Shown: one piece after another, positions 22,656 to 35,078 of the stretch | Numbering within the stretch: position 1 is the first letter of the stretch | How the letters are laid out: each line of letters opens with the position of its first letter | NCBI GenBank assembly: GCA_030762175.1 | Contig: CM060830.1 | Coordinates: forward strand, 53,871,501 to 53,935,500 | Reading direction: 5' to 3' | Origin: Metallyticus violacea | Lineage: Eukaryota > Arthropoda > Insecta > Mantodea > Metallyticidae | DNA length: 64,000 nucleotides | Notes under the pieces: model-generated | Told to the model about the DNA's origin: nothing | Seen by the model: the letters and a program-made list of their open reading frames with translations, nothing else | Database searches by the model: none | Translations under genes and position numbers: made by a program

Positions 22656-23988
22656 GGGCCATGTTCCACAAAAGTATGATCTAATACATTAGAAGTATGT
22701 GGACTTGTAATAACTTATTAGTAGAATTCTATTCCACAAAACCACTTCCCTGGTTTAGTGGTTACTGCTGGCTGACTGCTGCTGGGAGGCCCGGGTTCAT
22801 GTACCAATATCTACTTAGATCTTTTTCTGAGAAGGGAGACTGCAGGGTCCACCCCGCCTCGTGAGGACAACTGGGAAGCTGCCTAATGTAGAGGTGGTGA
22901 TCTTCGATCTCGATCGGTGGGATGCGGTGTGCTATTCACATGCCCTCCTGCAATACTGCCCTCTAACGATTGTGTCATGTGATGGTGATAAGAGGGCGCG
23001 GGGGTCGTCGCGGTAGGTCAACGACCCTCCTTGGGCTGTGACGAGCTATAGATAGATATTTCACAAAGATTTCTGCTACACTTGTACATTACAACTCCAT
23101 ACAAAATTTCGTTGTTCTTTTTCACAAAAGCCATTAATATTAATCGTGCATTTGTCCTATATCGATTTCTCTACAAGAGTAGGAATATTGGTAACTTCAA
23201 ATACTAGTGCAAATTTTAAAATATTTTTAATACTTTTGGAAATCAGTCGGTCTAAATATACAAATAGCGGAATTGATGATGAGAGTAGGAATGTGTATAA
23301 AGAAAGAATAATTCAGTATTTAAGTGCAATGAAAAATTACGTTATGTAAAATTTACTTTTAAATGATGTTGCCTTTCCTATTCCAAATGCAAAATTCAGT
23401 TCAGCGTTTTAGTTTGGTTTTTTAAGGTTCTTGCTACAGGCCACGAAAATAATTTCTTACCATTACTTGAGGCTAGTTTTATAATTTTCGGCTTATAATG
23501 AAAACGTGATTGCTAAACAATATTAACAAATTTATATAAATATAAATGATAAAATAAAAAGTAAAATAAATGACGGTGCACTATCCGGAAACTCGATTCT
23601 TGTTATCTCCCGACAACTTAAATTGATGCTGCTACGTATCTGTATGCGATCTTCGTCTCAAAGTGAACTGTTACACTTCAATATCATTAAATGCGTAATA
23701 CAACATTTAAATTATCATCATACTGAGAAAAAATACAAGACTCGTTTAGTAGAAATGGTAATAATCTCTCTACATTAAAAATAAGAATTTATTACCTAAA
23801 TCCAAAGTATGATGACGTTGGCAAACAGCTGTTCCTCCTCCTTGCTCTTATACGATGTCACTTGTAACTTTGTACTTTACAAGTGTTTTACTTCCTTTCG
23901 TGGAACAGAATGTTACAAGTACATACTTTACAAGACTTGTACTAATACGCTTTTAACGTATTAGACCATACTTTTGTGGAATAGGACC
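22656..23988. mobile_element. Non-autonomous DNA transposon with long TIRs
   Basis: A 1.33-kb element with inverted ends of about 50 bp. The left end starts GGGCCATGTTCCACAAAAGT at 22656. The reverse complement of the right end (23935-23988) reads GGTCCTATTCCACAAAAGTA. Both continue TGrTCTAATAC and later ACTTGTAnT. Each terminus also holds a small subterminal palindrome (CTAATACG ... CGTATTAG on the right). The GGNCC start resembles PIF/Harbinger elements, but no 3-bp TSD is clear, so the superfamily is open. No transposase was recognised inside. A 67-codon plus-strand frame at 23146-23349 matches nothing I know. A SINE-C lies inside, so the element is older than that SINE. Confidence 0.8.
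22748..23057 (+). mobile_element. SINE-C, tRNA-derived, nested in the long-TIR transposon
   Basis: The head has a tRNA A-box-like GGTTTAGTGGTTACTGCTGG and a B-box-like GGGTTCATGTACC, then a body with GAGAAGGGAGACTGCAGGGT, CCCCGCCTCGTGAGGACAAC and GTCATGTGATGGTGATAAG. The flanks ATTCCACAAAA (22731-22741) and ATTTCACAAAG (23058-23068) match at 9 of 11 positions and are probably an aged TSD. It is the only copy of this family in the window. Confidence 0.82.
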
Positions 23989-26009
23989 AAGAAGTCACTA
24001 AATTAACACCACCTGACTTTCACAATATCCTCCAAAATACAGTTAGTTAAAACATCTCTGGAGTTCTGCTATGTAATTAGGTAATGGAGGTATATTCATG
24101 ACAAAGCAATCACAAACATGAAGGTGTTTCATTTATTTCAAAGTGGACTTTCAGGGCTACATTGGTAGTATTTTCGCATAAATGTAGAAGGGCGCACAAT
24201 TGATTCTCTCTTGTATAGACAACCAAATAGCATTTATCATCCATGGATAAATTTTCTGAAGATGCTTCCTGTATTCTGCTCGAAAGCTACAAGTGTCATT
24301 ATGAGCTTTGAAGGAGTTTAGGTGGCGGGAAGAATTGTGATTAAAATTTGTTTATATGCATATACAGCTGACCACTAAATAACTCTTCTTGTCGATCCAC
24401 TGGGATGTTGCTGAATTTTGGAACCTCATAGTGCCGAGTTGACGAGAAAGAACATCTTGTTGTCTGCCAATTGACGTCGTTTATTCAACAAAAATTCCTA
24501 CCAGGGCGTTTCTCTTCAGATCGCAGTAATGAGACAGTTGGCAGACATGCTTGACAAGCAGTAGTTTTCTGACTGATGAGAAGAAGCGTCGAGCGGAAGT
24601 GAAACTCCAGCGTTGATGTTCCGGTGCGAATTCCCAAGACTAAAAGTTTGATTTCCGAATGCTTCAAAAAGGGCGATTGCATGTCCTTAAATACTCAATA
24701 AGACTCGCTTCACCACATTATACAAGCACGCTCTATTTTACCGCCACAATGGATTTAGACATCCTTATAGGCTATCGGTGACATCATGCAACTCTCATAT
24801 TATTGACTAGTCAGATTATCTGAACATAGCCTTGATTTCAACTTCTGCCGTACGTTGGAGTTCAACGTACTTTAACGGTAGCACAGGTGTTAACAGCGTT
24901 CTTCTTTGCCAACATACCTGCCGGGGGGGAAGCAATGGCCAAAAGAAAGAATTTGCTCAATTGTCTGCCAGAACGGTCCCTCTGCTGTCCTAGCAAGCAG
25001 TCCTGCTTTTCGTGATATTTTATACACAGAACCCTTCACTTAGAGCTAGCTGATATAAAATGATACATATATTTTAATTAATTCCTCGCAATTGATGGAG
25101 TATCAAGGACGGTATCAACTTTGGCGCATGAATTCCACAATGTCTTCACCGCTGATGTGATAACTATCTTCACAAAGCACCATCTGGTAGTCAAGGAAAC
25201 GTATTATGGTCATTGATGGTAGTGTAAATAAACATTTAGGGAATTTTTCGTGTCGCTGAACAAGATACACCCAAAAGAAATAAATCTTCTGAAATTACAA
25301 CATTTTTAAAACTCTGGAGGTTGTTTAATTAACCCCTGTATGTTGCTACAAGGAAGAAATTAACCTTTGAATCTTCCAATTTTATCTATATCCACCTTTA
25401 TGGGCAAAATATTTCGTCTGCTATTTGTAACATCTGTCCGTAATGTTATTCATTCTCACTGTTACAAGGCAGAGAAACAGTTTGCATTTTGTCACTGCCT
25501 AAGGACCTCACTTGCAGCTTTTAATATAACAAAAGAAGATCAATCATGGCTTAATAAAGAAGTAATTCCGCTTTTGTATTTTTCCACTATTTCTGGCCTT
25601 CAGCACTCTTAAAGCCTCTTTTGTAGTATGTAATTGAATTTCTCTCTTTGTTTCTGCGTTTTTGGTTTCCTAAAGTTACGAAAAGACCTCTAATCAATTC
25701 TTATTATCTCTACAAACATGGGGTTTTTTGTGCTATGTAACTAATTGGAAAAGTAAAACCTTTATAATTAATGACATTCTGCCGTTAACTTCTAATATGC
25801 AGCAAACAATTCTGTTGTTGAAACGACAAAGGTGTATAATTATAACATGCTTTAGTTGGGAAAATATTTGGGGTTTTAATTTTTTTAAATTAACATTTTT
25901 TTATTAATCAAGTTTTTCAAAAAAAAAAAAAAAATACGAAAACTATCTTAAATGAGACGGCCTTTCGTAGGAAGAGGCTTCTTTCTTTATGGAAGTTACT
26001 ATAGTAATA
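23989..26009. other. Non-coding stretch
   Basis: No feature could be assigned. The part at 24380-24900 is G+C-richer and could be an old DNA transposon, but neither strand gives a known motif. An A-rich run lies at 25919-25934. Confidence 0.4.
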
Positions 26010-26924
26010 AGACTTGACGTCACACTTTGCACCGAGCCTAGTGAAAAGTCGCGCCTCCTTTCATGAATGGTAACGGAGGACAGCGGAGAAAACCGAACGC
26101 TTAGTGTTTTTGCTCCTTGTTGTTAGTTTGGAGTTGCAAATTTTATAGCGCCTGTCGTCTTCCTTATAGCGTGGGGTGTGAGTGGTAGTATGCAAGTTGT
26201 ATGAGGTAATAGTGTATAATCTTTTTGTTAATAATGAATACATCAAAACAGTTCATACACCTGGAATTTTGGGAGGAAATATGAGTACAACAAATATCTG
26301 CACAATAGCAGAACTTGAAATTATGAAGAAACACAAAGAACCCATAAAGGCAACATTATCCACGGTTTACAACCAAAATGAACAAGTGCCCATGTCCAAA
26401 ACTAAAGCAATGTCCCAAAAGAGGAAATTTTCTCCACAGAGGGGACTTTTGTTACCAATAAATAAATAAATAAAATAAATAAATAAAAAATGAACAATAA
26501 CAAGAAATTAAAAAAAAATATAATACAATACCTTTCATCGCATTCCCGTTGCAAAACCTGAAACAAAGGAAGCCAACATCATCGCGCTTTTTTGCTGAAA
26601 GATGAAAAAGAAGCAATGTCAACATCTCATCGTATTCCCCTTACAAAACTTGATACAACGGGCACTAGCCCCATCTCAAATTAAGAAATATCTTGCTTAT
26701 ATAGTTCGGAATACATGCAAAACTTGTTTAACCACCAAAGTGAGAGCTTTCTAATCTGAGTGCTTTCGCAAGATATTAACATGCATCCTACAAAGTTATC
26801 TCTGCCCACACGTCCTTCTCCGCATGTAGTTAGTGCATCCGTTGCCGTCGGTTTTCTCCGCTGTCGTTCGTGAAAGGAGGCGTGACTTTCACCAGGCTCG
26901 GTGCAAAGTGTAAAATCAAGTTAG
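26010..26924. mobile_element. Long-TIR non-autonomous transposon, Mutator-like in form
   Basis: The ends form inverted repeats of about 80 bp. Left (26011-26100) contains ACACTTTGCACCGAGCCTAG and GACAGCGGAGAAAACCGA. The reverse complement of the right end (26838-26922) contains ACACTTTGCACCGAGCCTGG and the same GACAGCGGAGAAAACCGA, with a 10-bp insertion in the left arm. The flanks TATAGTAATA (26000-26009) and TATAGTAGTA (26925-26934) match at 8 of 10 positions and may be a TSD. Long TIRs with a 9-11-bp TSD are the form of Mutator-like elements, but no MURA transposase is present. Inside is a 62-codon frame from ATG 26281 (MSTTNICTIAELEIMKKHKE at its start) that ends in AATAAATAAATAA. It also contains two diverged direct repeats at about 26535-26575 and 26625-26665. 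Confidence 0.75.
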
Positions 26925-29900
26925 TATAGTAGTAGTAATAATAATAATATCAGTGCGTTTAATTACAAATTCACCCATGTGGCAGGAATCCTGGGACACG
27001 GATAATATATATATATATATATATTTCAATTTTAAAAGACAAATACACTAGGATTCAGTTTGAGTGCTTAATTTTATATAAAGTTTATAACTTTGAAAAT
27101 GTTGCCAACTATTAAAATAACAATGGCACAAGTATTTTATCTGCAATAAATTCATGAAAATGCTGAACTCATCTACTTGTGGAACTCAAGTTTATATTTC
27201 TATAACATTAATTTCAAATACTTTGGAAGAGGAATGCGCTTATTTTGCATGCAAAAATGCTTGATAAAAGTCTCTTTGTATAAATTCTTCCTTTACACAA
27301 GAAACAAACAATTGTTTGCACATCCCTTCCCTTCGCTTAATCAGAGTCACATATTACATTTCCTGAAACTTTGCTATACTGACACAGAAGTCTTTGAAAT
27401 TTTATGACAGAACTGAAAAAAAACATTTTGTAAAATCCTTTATTTTAGCAATTTTCAGTGGATGTTCATTTGTATAAACTCTCCTCAGGTTAGTTTTATA
27501 AAACTTAGCTATTCCTTTATTATGAATGTTTCTATAATTAATGCACTTGATATTATGATATTTGATCTGTGTTCAAATATTTTGTAAGATATAAGCTTGC
27601 ATTTTTCCAGCATTGGAAAGAGGCTTCTTAGCTTTAGAAGAAAAAAAAACTGTCTTCAAACCGTTAATCATATTCTGTTTGAAACACTTCGTTCTTTTCT
27701 TCTTCTTTTTCCTCCCCTCCCTTCCCCTCCTTTTTTGTATTTTTTGATGAGTTTTTCGTATGCTTATCCAATCATCAGCTGTGTATGCCACAACCTGTTT
27801 ACATTTACTTAGTTCTATTTGAGAAAATTCTCAATCTCATGGTCTATACAAATTCCCTTTTATCTTATCAGTCAGACAACTGAAATACTTGACATATTGT
27901 TAATTACTTAATACATTTGCCATTTTCATAAGTGTTCAAGTGTCCTTCTCCGGACAAAACTTCCCACGTCGTTGTTCATCAACTTCGAGAAGAGCTTGCA
28001 CTAATTATTTCCTGTACTGTTTCAATATTAACGTTGTCGCAATAAAAACGCCAGTCACATGGAAAAGTGTACGCAGGACGGTCGCAATTCTTTTTGTTAT
28101 GTACAAAACTGCAGGATGCGCTCAAAGTCTTCATCGAACACGCGGGGGGACCTGTGGAATTTCCCTTTACATAAACAACCACTCCCTTGAAACTGTTGGG
28201 GGACCAACATCAAATAATCTGAGCAGAAGAAAGGACAACGTTGTAATGTGGACAAAAATTACGCTGCCTAGTTGAACCGGAGAACGCAGAAAGCTTCTGT
28301 TGCTTTGTCATCGCCATCTCGAACAGCGGGGCTGCACCAGAGAGGCAACCAAGTGAAACTCGCGCCAAGGGAAAAATGTACGTGAAACCTTTTATTCCTA
28401 CATGCATTTTAAACTTTACCACTATGTTCTATGTTCATGAGTGTACAAGATATAGTGCTTTGTTTCTTTTTTATATACCTGTAATTCGTTTGAAGCGAGG
28501 GTCATGTTAACTTAGCATTGAATTGAGATACACAAAGGTTGTGACCTGTCAGATAGATATTTATCTATGCCATGGTATTAACAGTTGGGATCGGAATGAA
28601 AAAGAAAAACATGTTTATTGCATTTTCTTTGCTTTTATACAGGAGAAGATGCAAAGAGGTTCTTTTACAATAGACCTCGCTATCTTAAGTTTATTATTTT
28701 TATATTTTGAATATGAAGAGGCGAATACTCTCTGCAGTCATTCCTTTGAATGATCAAATTTATATGACGTCATATTGCGGAGCGAGTTTATACCAGTTGA
28801 TTTAGCTGATCTAGTTCTAAGAATTCGCTGTGGAGAGGAAGATGAGCCTCGGAAAGTAAACCTCACTCTAAATATGAAGTACAGACGATGTATGCTAGTC
28901 AGTCATCTTAGCAGAAAATTCGTCTCTCTCCCCTACACAAGCAAGGCGGAGTGTTTCCATGCGCTTATTAAATCCGTTATAACCATTACACAAAATACAT
29001 ATGCATGTCTTGGGTACTTGTAGAATTTATTATATAATATGTTAGCTCCTCCTCACCAAACAATACTTTAAAATCAACTAAAGATGTCATTTCTAAACTT
29101 GACATTGCAGCTATTGGATAGAAATTTTTATTTGAATAATAATTTTCTCTAAATGTGAAAATTTACATTTTTTAAACTGAAATGTGTAATGTGGCAGAAT
29201 TTTTAACAAATCTTTGAAATAAGAGCATATTTAAAATTATTCTGTGTTGTTTTTATTACAAATAATTATTTAGCCATGCTTTTAATTAGAGAGGAAATGT
29301 TTTCTGAAACATTTCATTTCTTAAATATTAATTACAATTGCATAACCAAAATCTTATTTAATATTGAACTACCATTATTTATAAAAAAACTGTGTCTTTT
29401 CTACATGAATTATGTTATCTAACCATTAAATTAAATTTCATTTTTGAATAAATTAACAAAATTTTATCTACGAATTAATATATTCATAATTCTAACTCCG
29501 AGTTGGCTTGAAATACCGAGAAAGGGATGTGGTTATTAGGGCTGTCTTCAATACTCTAAAGTTGAAATGTGATTTTTAAATCTCACTAACACATTATTTA
29601 TGTTGTCTTGAGTTAACTAAGATGATAATTACTTAAATCCCTTTGTTTTCTTTGCAAAAAAACAAGAATTATCTTTAGCCCGATTTGCGCTAAATAAACA
29701 TTCAGAATAATATATATTCAATACACTCTATAAAACACAGATAACAAGAAAAGTATATAAAATGCATTACATTATGCAGCGGTATTGGGAGGGGTGGTTC
29801 GGCTGATGGCGGTCGTCCTCCTGAGGTGATGATCACTCCGCTGCTATGCTGTGTCGTTCACCACGTCCCTTCCAATGTTCCGGCGCATGAGAATCACTTC

Positions 29901-30069
29901 TTTGATTTTTAGTTTTAGGAACGTAGCCACGTTACCAGGGAGACAGGATGGGAACTGGGAACATTCTTATTTTACAGTTACAGAGAAAATGAATCCTTTT
30001 TATGTATGTAAACTATAATGTCTTGTCAGAAGAGAAGCTCAGACTGTTGGACTATAAGGGGGTTAAATG
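26925..30069. other. AT-rich non-coding stretch with simple repeats
   Basis: Simple repeats at 26926-26950 (TAG/TAA) and 27004-27024 (AT). The segment 27940-28420 has open frames on both strands with G+C near 45 percent, and the plus-strand frame at 28775-29023 is also G+C-richer than its surroundings. None shows a domain I recognise. A G+C-rich block at 29770-29960 may be part of a retroelement with the minisatellite that follows. Confidence 0.4.
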
Positions 30070-30440
30070 AGTCACTCGAACTGATTAAACACTGGGGACT
30101 GTTTGAGCTGCCTCAAAGCTCATCAAACTGCTGAAAACTCGTCACACTGCTCTGATCAAACTACCAAGACCCGTCAAACTGTTTCAAAACTGATTGCAAA
30201 AAACCTAACTAAAAACTTGATCAAACTGCTCCTGCCTTAACTTCGGGGCTTGACTCAAAAACTTATCACACTACGTAAACTGCTCCTGCCTTAACTGCCC
30301 ATGACTGATTAACAAACTGCGTTGAAACTGCTACAAAACTGTTTAGCAAACTGCTTAACAAACTGCTTCAAAAACTGCTTCACGACTGCTTCTGTCTTAA
30401 CTGCTACTAAACTGATCAAACGACTTCACGACTATCTAAC
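30070..30440. repeat. Degenerate AAACTGCTT-type minisatellite
   Basis: About 370 bp made of irregular copies of short words such as AAACTGCTT, CAAACTGAT and CTGCCTTAACT, spaced about 8-20 bp. It is on the plus strand, with a longer imperfect repeat of AAACTGCTCCTGCCTTAACT at about 30223 and 30278. It resembles the block at 2275-2470. It may be an untranslated repeat of an unrecognised retroelement. Confidence 0.65.
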
Positions 30441-31497
30441 CAAAAGCTGCGGGGCTTTTCTGCTTTCCCATAACTTTTAATGATTTGTCAGTCGGTCGGT
30501 CTCGTGAGCGTTCTTTTAATTTTATATTCTAATACTCTTAGCGTCTGTCTAGGCACTATTTCTATGTTGGCTATATCAGAGTCACGTGGTCCTCAGTTCT
30601 TTCCTAATAGGCTGCTATTTGACGCCGATTTCACTAAAGAACCTCCTACTAAACGAACTCCTAGGCTTGTTTACGTCATTTCTTCCCTCACATCTCCCCC
30701 TCGAGTTGTTTTCGTGTTAGAAACATGTCCCGTTAGGCTTTGTTCAAGTTGCATCGTTTTCAAGATCTTTCCTGCCATAAGATCACCTCTAGTTAGCTGT
30801 ATGTTAGGGATTGGAATTTTTATGACCTTACTATTCTTTGTATAGGGGATGCAGCTTGCGGGGTCTTGGCTTATATGATTTTGCAGAGTTACTGCACAAA
30901 ATGTGAGTATCATATTCTCTGAGGGTTTTGCTTTAATTTATATTGATAATGTCTTATTAATGTTTTAGGATTCATCAAATTAAACATACCATATTATATT
31001 CTCCCTAATCTCTGGAGCTAGTAAATACTGCTCCAATTAAAATATGATAGAAAAATTCATACGCTTGGGACTCGAACTATCTAAAATTCATTAAACAGCG
31101 CTTTAACAATCTCGGCGTGAACAAAACAAAAACATCTATTAATTTAAGCTCTAGAAGCGTGTTTTGCACTTAATTATATAATGTATAGGAGTATTAAATA
31201 TCGTATTATGCAATAGTTAGCGAATAGTAAACAAACTACTGAACGGTTAATCATTAAAAAAAAAAAACAAAAAAAAAAAACTTATATCTCAAATTGTTTC
31301 TGTCGTCTGCCGACTTCCAGTCTTTTCCACTAATTTTTAATTCTGCATTTTTGAGTTTCGATGGTAACCTGTACAATTTGTCGCCCTTTCTTGCTGTCAT
31401 ACTGCATCCATAGCCACAACAATCTGGATATTTGCTGTAAAACACATTTAAACGAAACTCTTTACCTTGTTTGCAAGTAGCTGTTTTAGTCCAAATA
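30441..31497. other. Non-coding stretch
   Basis: A 121-codon plus-strand frame (30480-30845) and its antisense frame show no domain and may be retroelement leader or chance. The rest is AT-rich, with an A-rich tract at 31254-31280. Confidence 0.35.
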
Positions 31498-32685
31498 TAC
31501 GAGTGTAGGTCAATAAGTTTCCATCCTTTGTGATCGCCTTATCTGGTGTCATACCTTATACGTTAAGTAAATAATTGCAGCTGTAACTTCCGCTCCGCTG
31601 TATTTACTTGTTCAGATATAGTTGTATAAAGAAGGCTATGTGTAGTAAATTGTGGCATGTTCAAAATGGAGTTTCGAGCTGTTATTGAGTTCTTCACAAA
31701 AGAAGGACTTACTCCAAATAAATTAAACAGCGATTGGACGGTGTATATGGGAAAGCACCCATCATACTTTACCGTAAATAAAATAATGGGCCAAAGTTTT
31801 TCGACTGTGTCGAAAGATTATTGAAAACGAAGAGCGTGAAGGTCGGCCCTTGGAAGTACTCACTCTCGAAAACTTCGTTCTTGTGGGAGAAATTATGGAA
31901 GACCTGCGGCGGCTCAAAGTTACAGAAATAGCAGCAAGATTGGGACTTTCTAAAACAACAGTCCTTCGAATTATTCATACCTCTTGTTAATCATTTTTGG
32001 ATCTCTGGCTTTGCAACGAGAGAGAAGGTCTGCTAACCATTGTTACAGGAGATGAAACTATGGTCCTCTACTGTGATTCTTTGTCCAAAAGAGAATCAAT
32101 GGAGTGGCAAGAGCAAACCTCGCGAAGCACTGCCTTTAAAGGCCAAGGTCACTCAGTCAACCAAGAAGACCATGGCCACACTCTTTTGGGACTGTAAAGG
32201 AATACTTTTCATTGTCTTCAAGGAGAGGAACACCACAGTAAATGGGGAGTACTATACTGGCCTAATACACAGGCTACGTTCTTCCATCAAAGAGAAAAGG
32301 CGAGGAAAGCTGAGTGGTGGTGTGCGCCTTCTTCACAACAACGCGCCTGTGCACACAGCTCTTGTTGCAAAGGAAGAAATGTAGGGCTTCAAGGAGATCG
32401 ACCATTCACCTTGCAGCCCGATCTAGCTCCCAGTGACTATTTCCTCTTCTCAAAACTCAAGATGGACCTTCGAGGAAGGAAATTTATGTGTGACGAAGAA
32501 GTAATTAATGCTTTTTATGCCCATTTTTCAGACAAGACTTCTGACTATTTGGGGGAGAGGAGTTGAAATGTTCATTCTAATATGTGAGAAATGTATTGCA
32601 ATAAAGGGTAACTACATTGAAAAGTTTTTATTTTTATCATACCTAGAAAATGTTTAGGCCGGAAACTTATAGATCTACCCTCGTA
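31498..32685 (+). mobile_element. Mariner transposon with both TIRs
   Basis: A 1188-bp element bounded by 25-bp TIRs at 31498-31522 and 32661-32685. They match at 22 of 25 positions: both start TACGAG and end ATAAGTTTCC when read inward, with differences at positions 7, 12 and 15. TA dinucleotides occur at both borders, as expected for Tc1/mariner target sites. Length and layout are those of a near-complete mariner that has lost about 100-150 bp relative to the usual 1.3 kb. The coding part is dead (see the entry at 31666). Confidence 0.88.
31666..32657 (+). pseudogene. Mariner transposase pseudogene
   Basis: From the ATG at 31666 the frame reads MEFRAVIEFFTKEGLTPNK, the N-terminus of a common arthropod mariner transposase, and runs to KHPSY before shifting. 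Later frames give EDLRRLKVTEIAARLGLSK (second helix-turn-helix, near 31895-31950), VTGDETMVLYCD with the first catalytic aspartate near 32045, KAKVTQSTKKTMATLFWDC near 32140-32195, GVRLLHNNAPVHTA with the expected HDNAP motif changed to HNNAP (second aspartate lost) near 32320-32360, then a degraded SPDLAPSDYFLF block near 32415-32450 and KCIAIKGNYIEK near the end. Several one-base shifts and stops make it non-functional. Confidence 0.9.
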
Positions 32686-32739
32686 CTATATAGACACCGA
32701 TATGCCGCCGAGACAATCAGTGCCTCTACTTTCCACATA

Positions 32740-33545
32740 CAGTACAAACCCGCCAGTCCGAAAACCCGCATAATCCGAACCCAAAATGTTGTAGGAGGAA
32801 AATTAACAATCATTTCAAACTACATTGACTAGTTTTACACATTAGAATATCAAATTAATTCAATGCAATATGAAATTATGTACATTAAGGTACAGATCAG
32901 CACATTTAACATTTAATAAATTTAACAGTGAAGACGATAAAACAACACAGTATCTTCACATCATTGTTATACAAAAATTCAATCAATTTATGGTAATGCG
33001 AAGACGAAAATCTTGAGGATGACGTAATCCTTATAAACACTATGTCAGCCGCTGTGCTGCTGTAAGTGTTACAGGATGTCTCCAATGCTTTTGCTGCGTT
33101 CAGGTAGTGGGGCTACATCTGCTGCATCATCTGTTTGACTTACTATGAAACTATTTCTGACAGTCATAGCACGATCTTCTGTGTCAACTGATAATCACTC
33201 CTTCACATCGTTTCCCCCTCTTCTTCACAGCCTGGGATTTGCTTCACTAGATGTATAACTTCAGTTCTGGTCTCATGTGATTGGTCATAGTGATTGTCAT
33301 GGAAAAAGATATGCCGACTCTTATAATATTTTATGTATGGAGCTCCTCGATTATCGCCTCCGTCACAATTCTACAAAGTTGTTCTATCTTGACTCGATTT
33401 ATCTTTCAATCACTTATTGCTTTTTGACACGGAATTCAGCTGCTAATTTTGTCCCATTTTTTACCTTTATTTAGACGTTTGAAAACTTCAAGCTTATTTC
33501 TTAATGAACAAGAACCATGTAATCGCTTCCCATCATTTTTAACCA
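32740..33545 (-). pseudogene. Pogo/Tigger-like deletion derivative
   Basis: At 32738 a TA is followed by CAGTACAAACCCGCCAGTCC and then CGAAAACCCGCATAATCCGA, the form of a pogo/Tigger terminus. The minus strand inside reads LRNKLEVFKRLNKG and, in the next frame, TKLAAEFRVKK near 33400-33530. This matches the pogo N-terminal helix-turn-helix (CENP-B/jerky-like). After AT-rich or broken sequence, a frame reads SVDTEDRAMTVRNSFIV, then PLERSKSIGDIL-type residues and a stop at 33071-33069, like the acidic C-terminus of these transposases. The DDE catalytic region is absent. The opposite TIR is uncertain; a weak match to its inner part ends near 33957. Confidence 0.65.
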
Positions 33546-35078
33546 AACAGCCAAAACTAAAACCACTTCACTGGATTAAACAATATAACTGAGCACGATA
33601 GAGTACAGTAAATCACTAAAAGCATTCACGACATTTTGCGATTGATGCTGCATCTGCAACTCAACTGAACTCGGAACAAACAACGGATCGAGCGCTCAAA
33701 TTCTAGTTCCAGGAAGATGAACAAAATATCCATGCTGCCAAGTGCGAATGTCCTTCAAGAGCTCGTTTTCAACAATGGTGTTCGCGTTACAAAAATAACA
33801 CCGCACTTTACAACAACCAAGCACAATTAACTTGTAGACTTCATGTACGCATGTATAGGCTTAAATACATTGATTATAAATTAACCCGTTAATTCGAGTT
33901 TTTGCCAATCCTAACAGACCTCTGTCACAATTACTTCGAGCTGATTGGGTTCTACTGCAGAAATCTTTATCGAAGGGGTAAAACAGAGAAAGAGAAAGAC
34001 TATCATCACGTCGTAGCTGTAAGTCAGTTTATTTACAAAATGCGCAGTATCGTACTCTCGAAGCCGATACCCTTCGAGGCAAGGCGCGTTAACTAGTAAT
34101 TATGTCATTCATTCAAACTTACTTGCAGTAAACTTTGAATAAATTTGATCAAACAAGTATTTTCATTTATCCATTTTCTAAAAACTGAAAGGACCAAATT
34201 ATAAGCCCTCGTAGGGACAAGTAGAACAATAAAAAGCATGTAATGTTTAACTCGCATAACTATACAAACGATCCTCAATGTCCTTACAGGCTATGGGAAT
34301 GTTCAAAGCATAGAAGGTAGTCCTCAAATTATGGCTGTTCTAGAAGTTCGTTTTTCCTTTCTGCGTTACTTTTGCACAATGGTGTCGGAGTTTCTATTTT
34401 GAAATCTTTATGTACATACACATGCCAGTAGCAAGGAAACTGTTACAGCTCAAGTCCGTACTTAGAGTTGTCCAATTACCAGCAGGACCATTAGCGCCCG
34501 TCCACATCGTCGTCCAGGTGAACCCGGATCTTAAATTGTTTCCCTTGGGAATCTCTCGTCGCCGTTAAGCCTTTATCTGGCAAAGTTTCCCTCCATGAAA
34601 AGCGGCAGCTGTCTCTTTCAAGAAAACCAAACCTTGAGAGCTACCATGTGTTAAAGAATAAATTTTTACTTTTATGTTAAATCTGGAAATGTTTTATTAA
34701 GCCTATTTGGTTTATACAAATATTTAGCTACTGCATAACAGATGCAATATACATCCTTAATACGTAATAACAAGTAGGACTTTAGCCCATCAATATATCA
34801 ATTCTGATGCATAAAACTCAGCTACTGTTATACAAAATCGCAAAACATTTACTAACGTGGTCAACTCAGACTGAAATAATACTTTTGAAATAGCTGCAGT
34901 AATTCTGTATCTGTGAGACTTGTTTGAGATGCTGTAGCCACATTTTGGAAAACACTTTCCCATCCCAGATGTGTATAAATCGGTCATGTACTTAAGGCTT
35001 ATTATGGTTAAAACGTGAAAAACACATTGTCTTTATACGCGAAGATTGCGAAAGACAACATAATAATTAATTTAATAC
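33546..35078. other. Non-coding stretch
   Basis: Includes the possible 5' untranslated part of the pogo-like element to about 33960. The block at 34310-34640 is G+C-richer but matches nothing I know. No gene was seen. Confidence 0.4.

Noticed and set aside
30480..30845. 121-codon plus-strand open frame
   Set aside because: Longest frame in the window, but antisense is also open, the composition is hydrophobic without pattern, and no retroelement or host motif could be identified.
33961..34018. 58-bp segment between CTACTGCAG and GTAAGTCAG, open for 19 codons
   Set aside because: The polypyrimidine tract is weak and the site overlaps the possible end of the pogo-like element. Too short to call.
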